From contig JAUIGR010000002.1 of assembly GCA_030430025.1 (NCBI GenBank), positions 62,001 through 126,000 on the forward strand: a stretch of DNA of 64,000 bases, read 5' to 3'. Shown piece by piece: positions 34,565 through 43,795 of this stretch. Made by a program: the position numbers and the translations under genes. Position 1 is the first letter of the stretch. Each line of letters opens with the position of its first letter. Origin of the DNA: Gammaproteobacteria bacterium. Lineage in GTDB: Bacteria > Pseudomonadota > Gammaproteobacteria > Xanthomonadales > Marinicellaceae. Below the pieces are notes generated by a model. That model was not told the DNA's origin and did no database searches. It saw only the letters and a program-made list of their open reading frames with translations.

Positions 34565-35479
34565 ATGTTCAAAAAAGTAGTAGGTACCTATAGAGTGTTT
34601 AAATTGCTTCGTCAAGCCAAGAAGGAAGGGTGGTCCGAGGACAAAATAGACAAAGAGGTGGGTGCTTTGTTTGAGGAGAATTTGACTAAACAACCAGCTG
34701 ATTATTTAGAAGGTACTTTTTTTGCTGATGAAAAAAATGATATTAAGCCGAAGGTTGGTGTGCCTGAAGATATCAAAAAAATTTGGGGTATTGATGAGTC
34801 AGATCTAGATGAAGAGGAAGGCTCAATTCAAGCTTCAAAAGAGTTGCAGAATGAATACCTTGAGTGTGTACGTAGGCTTGTATTTGCATGGGATCCATGT
34901 GAATCAGGTGCGCCAATGGTCAGTGTTAATAATCCTTACGGTTCAGAGGATATGTTCGTCAATCTTGCGAATGTATTTAACAATAGTGACAATAGCGTTT
35001 TAGCACAAAGGCATCTTGAAGTATCTGTTTTCTTAATGCGGTTTATGCGTGATGCTGAGTTACCAGATGGGATGTATGAAATAAAAAATACGACATTCAA
35101 AGCGTTGTCGGAACAATTGCCAGAACGAACTTATACGTGGGCTAATGAACGACAGTTTCATTTCAAAAAAGAACATCGATTGCTGTTAAGTTATTTTTGT
35201 TTTCGTTGGTTGATAGGTGAGTCGGTTGAAGAAAGGTTGTCATATGGATATCCAACGGTTGGTGTAGATCCGAAAAGACCTTATGGGGCATTTTCTTATC
35301 ATCAGTTAGAGATGGCCGAAATTCTCGATTATCGAGTTTTAAAAAACGAAGATGGAGAATGTGAGTTACCAGATGGACTGGATGAGAAATTGACTGATTT
35401 GCATTTTGAGATGTTACCGGCTATTCAAGTGTTTGTTGAACATGCTATGATCGATCTTGCTCCTATAGGAAAAACTTGA
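34565..35479 (+). CDS. Paralogue A of a two-gene unknown family with duplicated PYG motif
   Basis: The 304-residue soluble acidic protein is not assigned. It shares about half of its residues with the protein at 36628-37518. Two related segments are seen inside it: GAPMVSVNNPYGSEDMF at about 115-130 and GYPTVGVDPKRPYGAFSYHQ at about 228-246, each preceded by a helical region with aromatic residues. The 'G.P.V.VDPKRPYG' pattern is one I associate with small bacterial proteins near toxin-immunity loci, but this is weak. No signal, membrane segment or catalytic motif. It lies in the accessory patch between repeats. Confidence 0.7.
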   Translation: MFKKVVGTYRVFKLLRQAKKEGWSEDKIDKEVGALFEENLTKQPADYLEGTFFADEKNDIKPKVGVPEDIKKIWGIDESDLDEEEGSIQASKELQNEYLECVRRLVFAWDPCESGAPMVSVNNPYGSEDMFVNLANVFNNSDNSVLAQRHLEVSVFLMRFMRDAELPDGMYEIKNTTFKALSEQLPERTYTWANERQFHFKKEHRLLLSYFCFRWLIGESVEERLSYGYPTVGVDPKRPYGAFSYHQLEMAEILDYRVLKNEDGECELPDGLDEKLTDLHFEMLPAIQVFVEHAMIDLAPIGKT

Positions 35480-35678
35480 TTGGGGTAAAGAAAGTCTTAA
35501 TTATCTATTAAAGCCCTTCGCATGATTCTGTGACCTTCTTCAAACTTTCTAAAAAGTGGTAAATGATGTCTTGTCACCTTGCAGAAGAAATAACTCATTA
35601 ATAGAGGTGCTTCCAGTTATTAGCAAGATTTATAAAGCGAATATAACGCTAATAAAAAAAGACAAGTCGTCCAGTAAT

Positions 35679-36153
35679 GAGTCGAACCTGAAAAATGCAT
35701 AACTTATTGTTAAATATAAAGAGACCTCTGCATAAGTCGTGAATCAAGATAAAAAGTCTAAAATCCTCAATTTTTGCGTCAGCAAACTGAGCAATAGCAT
35801 TGCTATTACTTGCGTTTGCTTCCTTAAACTTTAAGATTTTATCTCTTTTTTTTTCAATAATTTAGACTTATGAAGAGGTTTCAAAGAGTTACTTCAATCT
35901 TGCACATTTTTTCGACCAGGAAACAGGTGCCACGATGTATTTTTATTCGCCGCTTCCATGCGGCTCATAGGCTGATGTGAAAAAGTTTTCCAGAAACTTT
36001 TTCTGGTCGAGATGGTGTGACACATGAAAGTACCGCCTTGAGCTGTCAGATTCAAGTGAGGTCAAAAAACACCAACAAAACCACACTTTTGCGGTTCAGT
36101 GTTTTTTGACTGATTATGAAAAAGGCCATGATGGACTTTTTCATAGGGTTGGC
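35679..36153 (-). repeat. Dispersed repeat, copy 2 (inverted, interrupted)
   Basis: Read on the minus strand it matches copy 1: it ends with GTCGAACCTGAAAAATGCATAA (here the start, 20 bases of it shown in part) and begins near GACTTTTTCATAGGGTTGGC. The block with TTCGACCAGGAAACAGG and CCGCTTCCATGCGGCT is collinear with 19215-19275. A 161-base MITE splits it at 35721. Confidence 0.75.
35721..35882. mobile_element. MITE with IS5-like ends
   Basis: The ends GAGACCTCTGCATAAGTC and GACTTATGAAGAGGTTTC form an 18-base imperfect inverted repeat. Comparison with copy 1 shows the empty site (TATAAATAGTTAC) and an A-rich duplication of 3-4 bases at the junctions. The 161 bases inside have no ORF and include a GCAATAGCATTGC palindrome. 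The ends resemble those of IS5-family elements, by eye. Confidence 0.65.
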
Positions 36154-36627
36154 TAATCAAATAGAAATCGCATTGTGCGAAACAAAATGAGCCGTATCTG
36201 AAATGAGTGAGATACAGTCTATTCCTCCTTCAAGTATATAATTTTGTTGTCAAAATAATTGATCTTTGGCAAGAGACTTAGACTCAAAACTTAATTTGTT
36301 TTTTAAAACAACTTAAATTTTTAAAAAAAAGATGGCCCATTTGCCTATTTTTTTCGTTGGTTTAGGTATACAGGATCTATGCTCAGTTCTCGGCAATAGA
36401 AGCAAGGTTTTATAAAAAACTAAGACCGAGGAACGCAGACTAAATCACGGTTTACTTGTAGTTTGGCAAGTTTAATAGCATTAAAGCGGATGTGTCGTTA
36501 GCTGGACATTCGATGTGGAGTAACTGTTTTTGTCTGAGGTAAGGCTATTAATTGATCTAACTGAAATCACACACTTAAGTGAATGTGCTGATTTAATGAC
36601 AACAAAAGAACAATAGGAATCCACGTA

Positions 36628-37518
36628 ATGTTCGAAAAAATAATGTTTAGTTATGACATAGTAAAGTTGATGTGTCAAGCTCAGAAAGAAGAGTGGTCAG
36701 AGGAGCAAATCGATGCCGAAATAGGGGCCATAATGAAACAAAAGGTTGCTGAAAAAGTAACTCATTTTCCTGATAATTTGCTCTTCAATGATGGTGAAAA
36801 TACACTCGTTCCAAAGATTAAAATACCTGAAAACATCAAAAAAATTTGGGATGTGGATGGGCGGTTCTATGATGACGGAAGGAGACCAATTGGAGTTTTG
36901 AAGGGGTTTCCGGCAAAGTATATTGAGTGTATACGCAAATTTGTCTTTGTATGGGATCCCTATGACATGGGCGCACCGATGGTCAGTGTTGATAGACCTT
37001 ATGGTTCAGTGCGAATGTTTGATGATTTGGCGGTTATATTTGATAGTCATGACCAAGAGGTTTTGGCACAACATCATCTCGAAATTTCCTCTTTTCTCAT
37101 AGAGTTTATTCAACAAGCTGAATTATCAGAAGGGATGTATGATGTAAAAAATACAACCTTCAAAGCAATGTCAAAGGAATTACCTAAAAGAACTTATGCT
37201 TGGGCCAATGAACCCATGTTTCATTTTAAAGAAGAACATCGGTTACTGCTCAATCATTTTTGTTTTCATTGGCTGAAGGGAGAGTCGATTGAAGAACGAT
37301 TGACCTATGGGTATCCAACGATTGGGGTTGATCCGAAAAGACCATATGGTGCATTTTCTTATTATCAAGTAGCGATGGCGAAGATTCTTAATTATGATCT
37401 ATCAAAGAATGAAGAGGGTGATCATCAATTATCAGAGAAGTTATATGAAGAACTTACTGATTTGCATTTTGAGTTATTGCCAGCCATTCAGGTGTTCGTT
37501 GAACATGCTACCATGTGA
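36628..37518 (+). CDS. Paralogue B of the two-gene unknown family
   Basis: The 296-residue protein aligns over its whole length with the one at 34565: MFEKIMFSYDIVKLMCQAQK, WSEEQIDAEIGA, IPENIKKIWDVDG, KYIECIRKFVFVWDPYD, then GAPMVSVDRPYGSVRMF and, 112 residues on, GYPTIGVDPKRPYGAFSYYQ. The linker at about 75-90 differs in charge. Like its paralogue it has no signal or membrane segment. The preceding 300 bases hold no gene, and AATAGGAAT before the start is a weak ribosome site. Function unknown; the pair probably arose by a local duplication that the repeats may have mediated. Confidence 0.7.
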   Translation: MFEKIMFSYDIVKLMCQAQKEEWSEEQIDAEIGAIMKQKVAEKVTHFPDNLLFNDGENTLVPKIKIPENIKKIWDVDGRFYDDGRRPIGVLKGFPAKYIECIRKFVFVWDPYDMGAPMVSVDRPYGSVRMFDDLAVIFDSHDQEVLAQHHLEISSFLIEFIQQAELSEGMYDVKNTTFKAMSKELPKRTYAWANEPMFHFKEEHRLLLNHFCFHWLKGESIEERLTYGYPTIGVDPKRPYGAFSYYQVAMAKILNYDLSKNEEGDHQLSEKLYEELTDLHFELLPAIQVFVEHATM

Positions 37519-37658
37519 TTTTACCACTTTTAATCAAGTATGACTGTGAAGTATGAAACAACATTACGTTATGATTTAAATCTGGTCAGGAAAGCTGTTT
37601 TTTGTTTCTGATGTAGGGCGGTTGGCGTTGGATATTGGATCGTTGTTATTTTTATAGT

Positions 37659-37824
37659 GATGACCCTGAGCTTACTGATCGCTCAAGGTGGCACGTCCCT
37701 GTGCCACACCATCGACCATAAAAATGCATCGTGACACCTGTTTCCTGGTCGAAAAAATGTGCAAAATTGAAGTAACTCTTTATGTTTAGCAATAAGTTAT
37801 GCATTTTTCAGGTTCGACTAAGTA
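37659..37824 (+). repeat. Dispersed repeat, copy 3 (shortened)
   Basis: GCTCAAGGTGGCACGTCCC through TTTTTCAGGTTCGACTAA matches the right half of copy 1, but about 60 internal bases (the GTTTCTGGAAAAGTTTTTC block) are missing. It ends inside the 5' part of the YcxB-like remnant. Confidence 0.75.
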
Positions 37825-38117
37825 TTATTGCATTTGTGTTTTTGGTGCATTATAGAAACAGTCAGGCTAAATTCCTCGCTTTGGAACAACATATAGCGAA
37901 TCTTGAGTTGACAGACTCGAAAATTATCATTTCTTCAAACTTAGGATATTCTGAAGTTCCTTGGTCTGCTGTTACTGAAATTTGGGGGAGTGAGAGGCTG
38001 TGGTTGTTACTCTTTTCAAAAGCTCAATTTATTACTTTGCCATTTGCTTCTCTGTCTGATGATTTACAAAAGTTTCTACTCGATCGGGCGGCAACTAATG
38101 GTGTAAAAATCACTTAA
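37825..38117 (+). pseudogene. YcxB-like protein, truncated at the N-terminus by the repeat
   Basis: An open frame runs from 37782, but its first 14 codons belong to the dispersed repeat. The remaining part has the end of a membrane segment (IIAFVFLVHYR) and then SKIIISSNLGYSEVPWSAVT, EIWGSERLWLLLFSKAQFIT, LPFASLSDDLQKFL, the pattern of the YcxB-like C-terminal domain. A normal family member has a longer N-terminal part with two membrane helices. The repeat therefore removed the original start, leaving a gene fragment that might still be translated. Confidence 0.6.
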
Positions 38118-38237
38118 AATATTGACCGAAAAAACATCAAATAACCATGTGAATTATTTGTTTTTTTATAGTGTGTTATAACTGCATTCTTATGAATTTG
38201 TATTCAACAGAGGGTTAGTTGTACTAAAACTTTGAAG

Positions 38238-39446
38238 CTATTGAGTTTTGAGCCGTTCTTCTAATAAATCGAGTGAATGATTGATCTTGGTTGTCCAGGA
38301 TATAGGACTGACTCGTTGCTTGATAAAACAGTTGATGTCCCGGCGATTATCTTGTAGATGTTGCTTATTTAAACTTAATCCATGTCGTTCAAGTATTGGT
38401 GTGATTTCTTCAGCTTGTTGCTTTATTTGCGATCTTGTGTGCTGAAAGGCATATTCACATAGCTGGTCTCTTTTTGAATAACTGAATAAGTTGCGGGTGA
38501 ACATCACCTCATCATTGGCATCTGGTTCAACCAAAATGATATCGGCTTTCGGGTATTGGCTTTTATATTTGGCTAGGCCTGTTTTCAGTCTGGATTGCAC
38601 GACTGAACGAAATGTTTGAGACAAAACCATTGGAAGGCCACCTGCAACTAAACCTTTTTCTGGTGTGCTGTGATCTCTTACAAAAGGTACAATTGGGTTA
38701 ACGGCGAGGAGTAGCTGAACATTTTGTGATAGAGCTGTAGATGCATTCATGGTTCTCCTAAGAGCACCATCTACATACATGCGTTTTTTGATTTTCACAG
38801 GAGAATACAGTCCAGGCAGCGCTGATGATGCTTGAATGGCCTTGGAGATGGGGACGTCGTTGTTGCTGTCATTACTGAATTTGGCAATTTTGCCGGTGTT
38901 CAACTCACAGGCTACAATATGTAATTCTTTCTCAAGTTTTCTGAAATCATTGCCTTGACCGTATTGTTTTAACACCGTTTTTAAAAACTGTTCTAATTTA
39001 CTATTATCAAAGATTCCTGTGGGTAAGGCTTGGCCACTGATTTCTAAGATATCAACAATACTTGTCTGTAGTGGGTTTTTGGCCCATTTGACAAGTGATT
39101 TGCCGAGTAATAAGGGTGACCGTGCCAGACTTTTAATATAATCTTTATAAGCAGGCTGCAAAAAATGATCAGGGTTAAAAGGATTTTCTGTTTTTTTATT
39201 AAAAGCAAAAATATCACACATTTTGCTCAGAGAAATACCCCCAGCTAAACCGGCTGCGATAAATGCACCGGCACTGACACCAACATAGACATCCAGATCA
39301 GCCAGGTCTACATCATCTATTGAATCTTCAAGTGCACATAATGCGCCCAGCTCATAAAATCCCCCCAAAGGTCCTCCTCCAGCCAATGCCAATCCAAGTT
39401 TATGGTTACTGCGTACAGGTTGTTGTGCTGGTTTTATATCGATCAT
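38238..39446 (-). CDS. Patatin-like phospholipase
   Basis: The 402-residue protein has the patatin oxyanion motif GGGPLGGFYELGAL (23-36), the nucleophile GVSAG with Ser58, and the catalytic Asp in VDGALRR (about 224). The C-terminal half is helical with a basic tail. It probably hydrolyses lipid acyl esters at the inner face of the membrane; no signal peptide is seen. It diverges from the response regulator gene. Confidence 0.9.
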   Translation of the reverse strand: MIDIKPAQQPVRSNHKLGLALAGGGPLGGFYELGALCALEDSIDDVDLADLDVYVGVSAGAFIAAGLAGGISLSKMCDIFAFNKKTENPFNPDHFLQPAYKDYIKSLARSPLLLGKSLVKWAKNPLQTSIVDILEISGQALPTGIFDNSKLEQFLKTVLKQYGQGNDFRKLEKELHIVACELNTGKIAKFSNDSNNDVPISKAIQASSALPGLYSPVKIKKRMYVDGALRRTMNASTALSQNVQLLLAVNPIVPFVRDHSTPEKGLVAGGLPMVLSQTFRSVVQSRLKTGLAKYKSQYPKADIILVEPDANDEVMFTRNLFSYSKRDQLCEYAFQHTRSQIKQQAEEITPILERHGLSLNKQHLQDNRRDINCFIKQRVSPISWTTKINHSLDLLEERLKTQ

Positions 39447-39519
39447 TAGCGTATTATAACGGTCTCATTGTGTCTCGCCAATGATGCAATGATTAATATG
39501 TGTTCTAAGGAGGGTAAAA

Positions 39520-40179
39520 ATGATTAAAGTATTGTTGGTGGATGACCATGATATTGTGAGAACTGGCTTAAAGCTAGTCATTGAACAAATGGATGGTATC
39601 AATATCATTGGTGAGTGCAGAGATGGTAAGTCTGCTGTTGAGGTGGTGCAAACACACAGGCCGGATGTGATTCTCATGGATGTTAATATGCCCAAAATGA
39701 GTGGTTTGGAAGCCACCAGACGGATTACTCAAACTGACCCGTCTGTAAAGATTATCATTTTGACAATTCATGCAGAAAACCCATTTCCAAGAAATTTATT
39801 GGATGCAGGTGCCGTCGGCTATTTAACCAAAGGGTGTGCTGCCGAAGAATTAGAAAAAGCGATCAGAAAAGTGGCCAGGGGGCATAGGTATGTGGGTGCT
39901 GATATTGCTCAACAGATGGCACTTGCGATGCTGCCGGGCGGAGGTGAGGGGTCGCCATTTGACTCTTTGTCTATGAGGGAGTTAGATGTGGCAATGATGT
40001 TGGTGCGTGGAAAGAAAGCTAAGGAAATAGCCTATGTTTTAGGGCTGACAGATAGAACAGTCGCTACCTATAAATATAGAATATTAGAAAAAATGGGCAT
40101 TCGAAATGAGGTAGAGTTGACACATGTGGCGATTCGTCATGGTTTGCTGGATGCTAAAGAAATAAGTCCTATTGCTTGA
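39520..40179 (+). CDS. uvrY: GacA/UvrY-family response regulator
   Basis: The 219-residue protein has a receiver domain (VDDHDIVRTGLKLVIEQMDG; phospho-Asp in VILMDVNMPKMSGLEATR, Asp54; KII ILTIHAENPFPR) and a LuxR-type helix-turn-helix (SLSMRELDVAMMLVRGKKAK, EIAYVLGLTDRTVATYKYR, ELTHVAIRHGLLD). The SDIAQQMA-like segment (ADIAQQMALAML) and ELTHVAIRHG are very close to UvrY/GacA. It should work with a BarA/GacS kinase, which is not in the window. TAAGGAGGG before ATG is a strong ribosome site. Confidence 0.88.
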   Translation: MIKVLLVDDHDIVRTGLKLVIEQMDGINIIGECRDGKSAVEVVQTHRPDVILMDVNMPKMSGLEATRRITQTDPSVKIIILTIHAENPFPRNLLDAGAVGYLTKGCAAEELEKAIRKVARGHRYVGADIAQQMALAMLPGGGEGSPFDSLSMRELDVAMMLVRGKKAKEIAYVLGLTDRTVATYKYRILEKMGIRNEVELTHVAIRHGLLDAKEISPIA

Positions 40180-40309
40180 GTTGGTTAACTTTAATGCTTC
40201 CAATTTAAGTGGTGGTTATCGAAAAATCATTAAAAATAGATGGTTTTGCACATGGTTTTACAGTACAATTCGCCGTCTTTTTTAATACCTGAAGTTTATT
40301 GAGGTTGGT

Positions 40310-40558
40310 ATGGTAAAAATTAAACTGGTTAGGCACGGTGCGAAACGTTCGCCTTTCTATAAAGTTGTGGCTACCGATTCGCGTAAAGCTCGCGATGGCA
40401 AGGCGCTAGAGAGATTAGGCTTTTTTAACCCAATGGCTCGTGGTCAAGAAGTTCGTTTGAACTTGAATGTTGATCGTATCCAACACTGGGTGGGTCAAGG
40501 TGCGCAGTTATCTGAGCGTGTTAGTACTTTATTGAAAGAAGCGCAAAAAGCAGCTTAG
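40310..40558 (+). CDS. rpsP: 30S ribosomal protein S16
   Basis: The 82-residue protein matches S16: [40 protein letters not shown]. It is the first gene of rpsP-rimM-trmD-rplS. The 130 bases before it should hold the operon promoter; a TACAAT at about 40262 is a candidate -10. Confidence 0.97.
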   Translation: MVKIKLVRHGAKRSPFYKVVATDSRKARDGKALERLGFFNPMARGQEVRLNLNVDRIQHWVGQGAQLSERVSTLLKEAQKAA

Positions 40559-40564
40559 ATCACT

Positions 40565-41059
40565 GTGAATAGCGGCTTGATAACTGTAGGAAAGGTTACA
40601 GGTCACTTTGGTGTGCAAGGTTGGGTTAAGGTATATTCTTACACACAACCCATGGAGAATATTACTGCCTATCATGATTGGATTGTGGGAGGGCAGTTGA
40701 TTAAAGGAATCAGAGCAAAAAAACATGGTAAAACAGTCATCGCTTGTTTTGATAGTGTAGATAATCGAGAGAAAGCTCAGAAATATTTAGGAAAGGAAAT
40801 TGCTATTGCTGCGAACCAATTAGCGCAGCTTTCCGATGATGAGTATTATTGGCATCAGTTAGTTGGTTTGGCAGTGTTTGATCAGCAACAGCGGCTGTTA
40901 GGACACGTTGATTCATTGTTTGAAACGGGTGCTAACGATGTTATGGTGGTCAAGTTGGGTAATGAGGAGCAGTTGGTGCCATTTGTGATGGGAGATGTGA
41001 TTAAAGACGTTGACCTGAATGCCAAATCTATAGTGGTTGAGTGGCATGAGGCTGAGTGA
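40565..41059 (+). CDS. rimM: Ribosome maturation factor RimM
   Basis: The 164-residue protein binds S19 in the 30S head during assembly. The N-terminal RimM barrel (ITVGKVTGHFGVQGWVKVYS) and the PRC-barrel (YYWHQLVGLAVFDQQ; VVKLGNEEQLVPFV) are clear. It starts with GTG or ATG: the frame here begins at GTG 40565. It overlaps trmD. Confidence 0.95.
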   Translation: MNSGLITVGKVTGHFGVQGWVKVYSYTQPMENITAYHDWIVGGQLIKGIRAKKHGKTVIACFDSVDNREKAQKYLGKEIAIAANQLAQLSDDEYYWHQLVGLAVFDQQQRLLGHVDSLFETGANDVMVVKLGNEEQLVPFVMGDVIKDVDLNAKSIVVEWHEAE

Positions 41060-41784
41060 TGCGATTAAATGTCATCACTTTATTTCCGGATATGGTAAGG
41101 CAAGCACTGGCATATGGTGTGATTGGTCGCGGTGTTAAAAGGGGCTTGATTGATCTTCATATTTATGATCTTCGTGATTTTGCTGATAATAAGCACAGTT
41201 CGGTAGATGATAAACCCTTTGGTGGCGGTGCTGGTATGGTGGTGACATATGACCCATTGTGCAGAGCTTGGGATCAGGTGCAAAGTGAAGGGGGTGCTGG
41301 TCAGTTGTATTATTTGTCACCGCAGGGCCGAGTGTTTAATCAGCGATTATGCAATACTTTGTCACAGTTGGAAGCTATGACTTTATTGTGTGGTCGGTAT
41401 GAAGGTGTTGATCAACGCTTTATAGACGACCATGTTGATTACGAGTTGTCTATTGGCGACTATGTGATTAGTGGTGGCGAGTTGGCTGCTTGTGTTGTGA
41501 TTGATGCAATAGGTAGGCAACTCAAAGGTATGTTGGGAGATGAGGAATCAGCGAAAACGGATTCTTTTATGAGTGGTAGATTGGCGCCACCCCAATATAC
41601 AAGATCAGAGATTTTGGGACAATCAGGTGTCCCCGATGTTTTGTTGAGTGGTAATCATCAGGCGATTGAGCGCTGGCGTGTTGAAAAAGCAATTGAGACA
41701 ACTAAACATAAAAGACCTGATTTAGTAGGCACCTCTGGGGGCGATGATGCCACCCATGTACCCATAAGAACAGAAGGAAAATGA
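41059..41784 (+). CDS. trmD: tRNA (guanine(37)-N1)-methyltransferase
   Basis: The enzyme methylates G37 of tRNAs reading CNN codons. Motifs: LNVITLFPDMVRQALAYGVI, DKPFGGGAGMV, LLCGRYEGVDQRF, YELSIGDYVISGGELA and DSFMSGRLAPPQYTR. ATG 41059 (TGATGCG, overlapping the rimM stop) gives MRLNVITLFPD; a start three bases earlier is also in frame. Length is slightly under the E. coli protein. Confidence 0.96.
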   Translation: MRLNVITLFPDMVRQALAYGVIGRGVKRGLIDLHIYDLRDFADNKHSSVDDKPFGGGAGMVVTYDPLCRAWDQVQSEGGAGQLYYLSPQGRVFNQRLCNTLSQLEAMTLLCGRYEGVDQRFIDDHVDYELSIGDYVISGGELAACVVIDAIGRQLKGMLGDEESAKTDSFMSGRLAPPQYTRSEILGQSGVPDVLLSGNHQAIERWRVEKAIETTKHKRPDLVGTSGGDDATHVPIRTEGK

Positions 41785-41792
41785 GATGAATC

Positions 41793-42149
41793 ATGAATGA
41801 CATCATTAAACAATTGGAGACAGCACAATTGCGCAGCGATTTGCCAGAATTCAATCCAGGTGACACTGTCGTTGTCGGCGTTAAAGTGATTGATGGATCA
41901 CGTGAACGTGTTCAAAACTTCGAAGGTGTTGTGCTTGCGGTTAAAAACCGTGGAATCAATTCAGCTTTTACTGTAAGAAAAATTTCTTATGGAGAAGGTG
42001 TAGAGCGAGTATTCCAGACTCACAGCCCGTTGATTGATAGTGTTACTGTTAAACGTCGGGGTAAGGTGCGTCGTGCCAAATTGTACTACTTGCGCGGAAG
42101 AGAAGGTAAGGCTGCTCGTATTACTGAGAAGTTAGATACCAAAAAGTAA
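41793..42149 (+). CDS. rplS: 50S ribosomal protein L19
   Basis: The 118-residue protein matches L19: [57 protein letters not shown] and [15 protein letters not shown]. It closes the rpsP operon and is followed closely by rpmB. Confidence 0.97.
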   Translation: MNDIIKQLETAQLRSDLPEFNPGDTVVVGVKVIDGSRERVQNFEGVVLAVKNRGINSAFTVRKISYGEGVERVFQTHSPLIDSVTVKRRGKVRRAKLYYLRGREGKAARITEKLDTKK

Positions 42150-42167
42150 TCAACCTAGGAGAATATT

Positions 42168-42404
42168 ATGTCAAGAATATGTCAAGTGACTGGTAAGAAA
42201 ACTGCGGTTGGTAACAACGTATCTCATGCGATGAATAAAACTCGCAGACGTTTTTTGCCTAATTTGCACACTCATCGTTTTTGGGTGGAAAGTGAAAGTC
42301 GCTGGGTAAAATTACGTGTCTCTACCAAAGGTATGAGAATTATTGATAAGAAAGGTATTGATGCTGTGTTGGCAGAAATGCGTCATCGTGGTGAGAAGGT
42401 GTAA
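42168..42404 (+). CDS. rpmB: 50S ribosomal protein L28
   Basis: The 78-residue protein matches L28: [41 protein letters not shown] good AGGAG site precedes it. It lies 18 bases after rplS; in E. coli rpmBG is elsewhere, so here it may be co-transcribed with the rplS operon. Confidence 0.97.
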   Translation: MSRICQVTGKKTAVGNNVSHAMNKTRRRFLPNLHTHRFWVESESRWVKLRVSTKGMRIIDKKGIDAVLAEMRHRGEKV

Positions 42405-42406
42405 TT

Positions 42407-42562
42407 ATGAGAGATAAAATTAAATTAGTTTCTAGTGCTGGTACAGGCCATTATTACACTACCGACAAGAATAAGAAAAATACACCTGACAAGATGGAAA
42501 TGAAAAAATACGATCCAGTTGTCAGAAAACATGTCATTTATCAAGAGAAGAAGATCAAGTAA
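42407..42562 (+). CDS. rpmG: 50S ribosomal protein L33
   Basis: The 51-residue protein reads [20 protein letters not shown], then [20 protein letters not shown], then [11 protein letters not shown]. This is the cysteine-free form of L33, so it does not bind zinc. It starts two bases after the rpmB stop. Confidence 0.97.
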   Translation: MRDKIKLVSSAGTGHYYTTDKNKKNTPDKMEMKKYDPVVRKHVIYQEKKIK

Positions 42563-42584
42563 CTTGTCTCGTTAACTGATGTGC

Positions 42585-42613
42585 ATGAGGCCAGAATTTA
42601 ATTCTGGCCTCAT
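42585..42613 (+). terminator. Strong hairpin after rpmG
   Basis: ATGAGGCCAGAAT (42585-42597) pairs perfectly with ATTCTGGCCTCAT (42601-42613) around TTA, followed by TGTGTTTG. It probably ends the rpsP-rpmG transcript. Confidence 0.75.
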
Positions 42614-42629
42614 TGTGTTTGTTGCTGCA

Positions 42630-42746
42630 CGTGAAATAGGCAATGAAAAAATCGACCCATGCTCCTTTTATGACCGGGTGCCGAAAGGTTGTCATGAAAT
42701 GCATGGTGTTTTGTATTAACCCCGAAACAAACAGAGGATATAACAG
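42630..42746 (+). promoter_or_regulatory. rpsB leader, candidate S2 autoregulatory region
   Basis: The 117 bases before rpsB contain possible short stems (for example around GACCGGGTGCCGAAAGG and the CATGAAATGCATG repeat at 42693) and the site AGAGGATATAACAG before the ATG. Proteobacterial rpsB leaders bind S2 for feedback control; I cannot fold this one with confidence. Confidence 0.3.
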
Positions 42747-43700
42747 ATGGCTAAATTATCAGTCAAACAGCTGCTGGAAGCTGGTGCCCATTTTGGACAC
42801 AACACCAGATATTGGAACCCTCAAATGGCCCCATACATTTTTGGTGCTAAAAATAAAATTCATATTATTGATTTGCGTCAAACTGAACAGTTGTTCAATG
42901 ATGCTATGAATTTCATTAGTGCAGTGGCTTCACGCCGAGGTAAAGTGATGTTTGTTGGAACCAAACGAGCTGCCAGTAAGGCAATCCGTGAAGAGGCGAT
43001 GCGTTGTGGTATGCCTTTTGTATCTCATCGTTGGTTGGGAGGTATGTTAACTAACTACAAGACAGTGAAACAATCCATCAAGCGATTGAGAGATATAGAA
43101 GCCATGCAGGATGATGGAAGGATTGATAAGTTTGTAAAAAAAGAGCAGCTTAATCTTGAAAGAGAGCGTGTCAAGTTAGAGAAGACTTTAGGTGGTATTA
43201 AAGACATGCGTGGATTGCCTGAGGTGCTATTTGTTGTTGATACACGCTTTGAATCCATTGCCATCAATGAAGCCAAGAAGTTGGGTATTCCTGTTGTTGC
43301 AGTTGTTGATACTAATAATACTTTCACTGATGTGGATTATATGATTCCTGCTAATGACGATGCGATGAAAGCTATTCGCCTATATGTTGCTGCAGCAGCA
43401 GACTCTGTGTTGGAAGGCAAAGCCTCTATGCAGGTCAGTGTTGAGGAACAGTCACCTGAGAAAAAAGCCCAAGACAAGGAAACTTCATCTAAAAAACGTA
43501 CCTCTAAAGTTAAGGTAAATGAAGTCACAACGGCTCCTTTAGCTGATAAGGTCAATGTTGAAAGTGAAGATATAAAACAACAAGTGACTGAAAAAGAGGC
43601 TCCAGTAGAAGATAGTGCTGTTGACGCCAAAGCAGTATCCCCAAAAGTGTCCAAGAAAAAAGTCACTAAGAAGAAGACTGTGAAAAAAACAGAAGAGTGA
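42747..43700 (+). CDS. rpsB: 30S ribosomal protein S2 with long C-terminal extension
   Basis: Residues 1-230 are a normal S2: [71 protein letters not shown]. Residues about 230-317 are an added low-complexity tail rich in Lys, Glu, Ser, Thr and Val, ending [18 protein letters not shown]. coli S2 has 241 residues, so the tail is about 75 residues longer. It is probably disordered. The gene pair rpsB-tsf has the usual order. Confidence 0.95.
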   Translation: MAKLSVKQLLEAGAHFGHNTRYWNPQMAPYIFGAKNKIHIIDLRQTEQLFNDAMNFISAVASRRGKVMFVGTKRAASKAIREEAMRCGMPFVSHRWLGGMLTNYKTVKQSIKRLRDIEAMQDDGRIDKFVKKEQLNLERERVKLEKTLGGIKDMRGLPEVLFVVDTRFESIAINEAKKLGIPVVAVVDTNNTFTDVDYMIPANDDAMKAIRLYVAAAADSVLEGKASMQVSVEEQSPEKKAQDKETSSKKRTSKVKVNEVTTAPLADKVNVESEDIKQQVTEKEAPVEDSAVDAKAVSPKVSKKKVTKKKTVKKTEE

Positions 43701-43795
43701 CAGCAAGTGACTGTCTGATTGACAGTTTTATGATTTATTTAACTGGTTTGTATATTTGTGTGCGAGCCAGTTTTTGTATTTAAATTGAGGTATGA

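Larger units (their letters stand above)
35480..36627. other. Non-coding accessory gap with repeats
   Basis: This gap of about 1.15 kb contains the inverted copy of the dispersed repeat and the MITE within it. The part 36154-36600 is AT-rich and contains an imperfect inverted pair (GTTCTCGG at about 36385 and CCGAGGAAC at about 36428), possibly remains of another insertion. I see no gene. Confidence 0.5.

Noticed and set aside
36385-36436. Imperfect inverted repeat GTTCTCGG / CCGAGGAAC as a new element
   Set aside because: The arms are short and imperfect, and no second copy is visible in the window.
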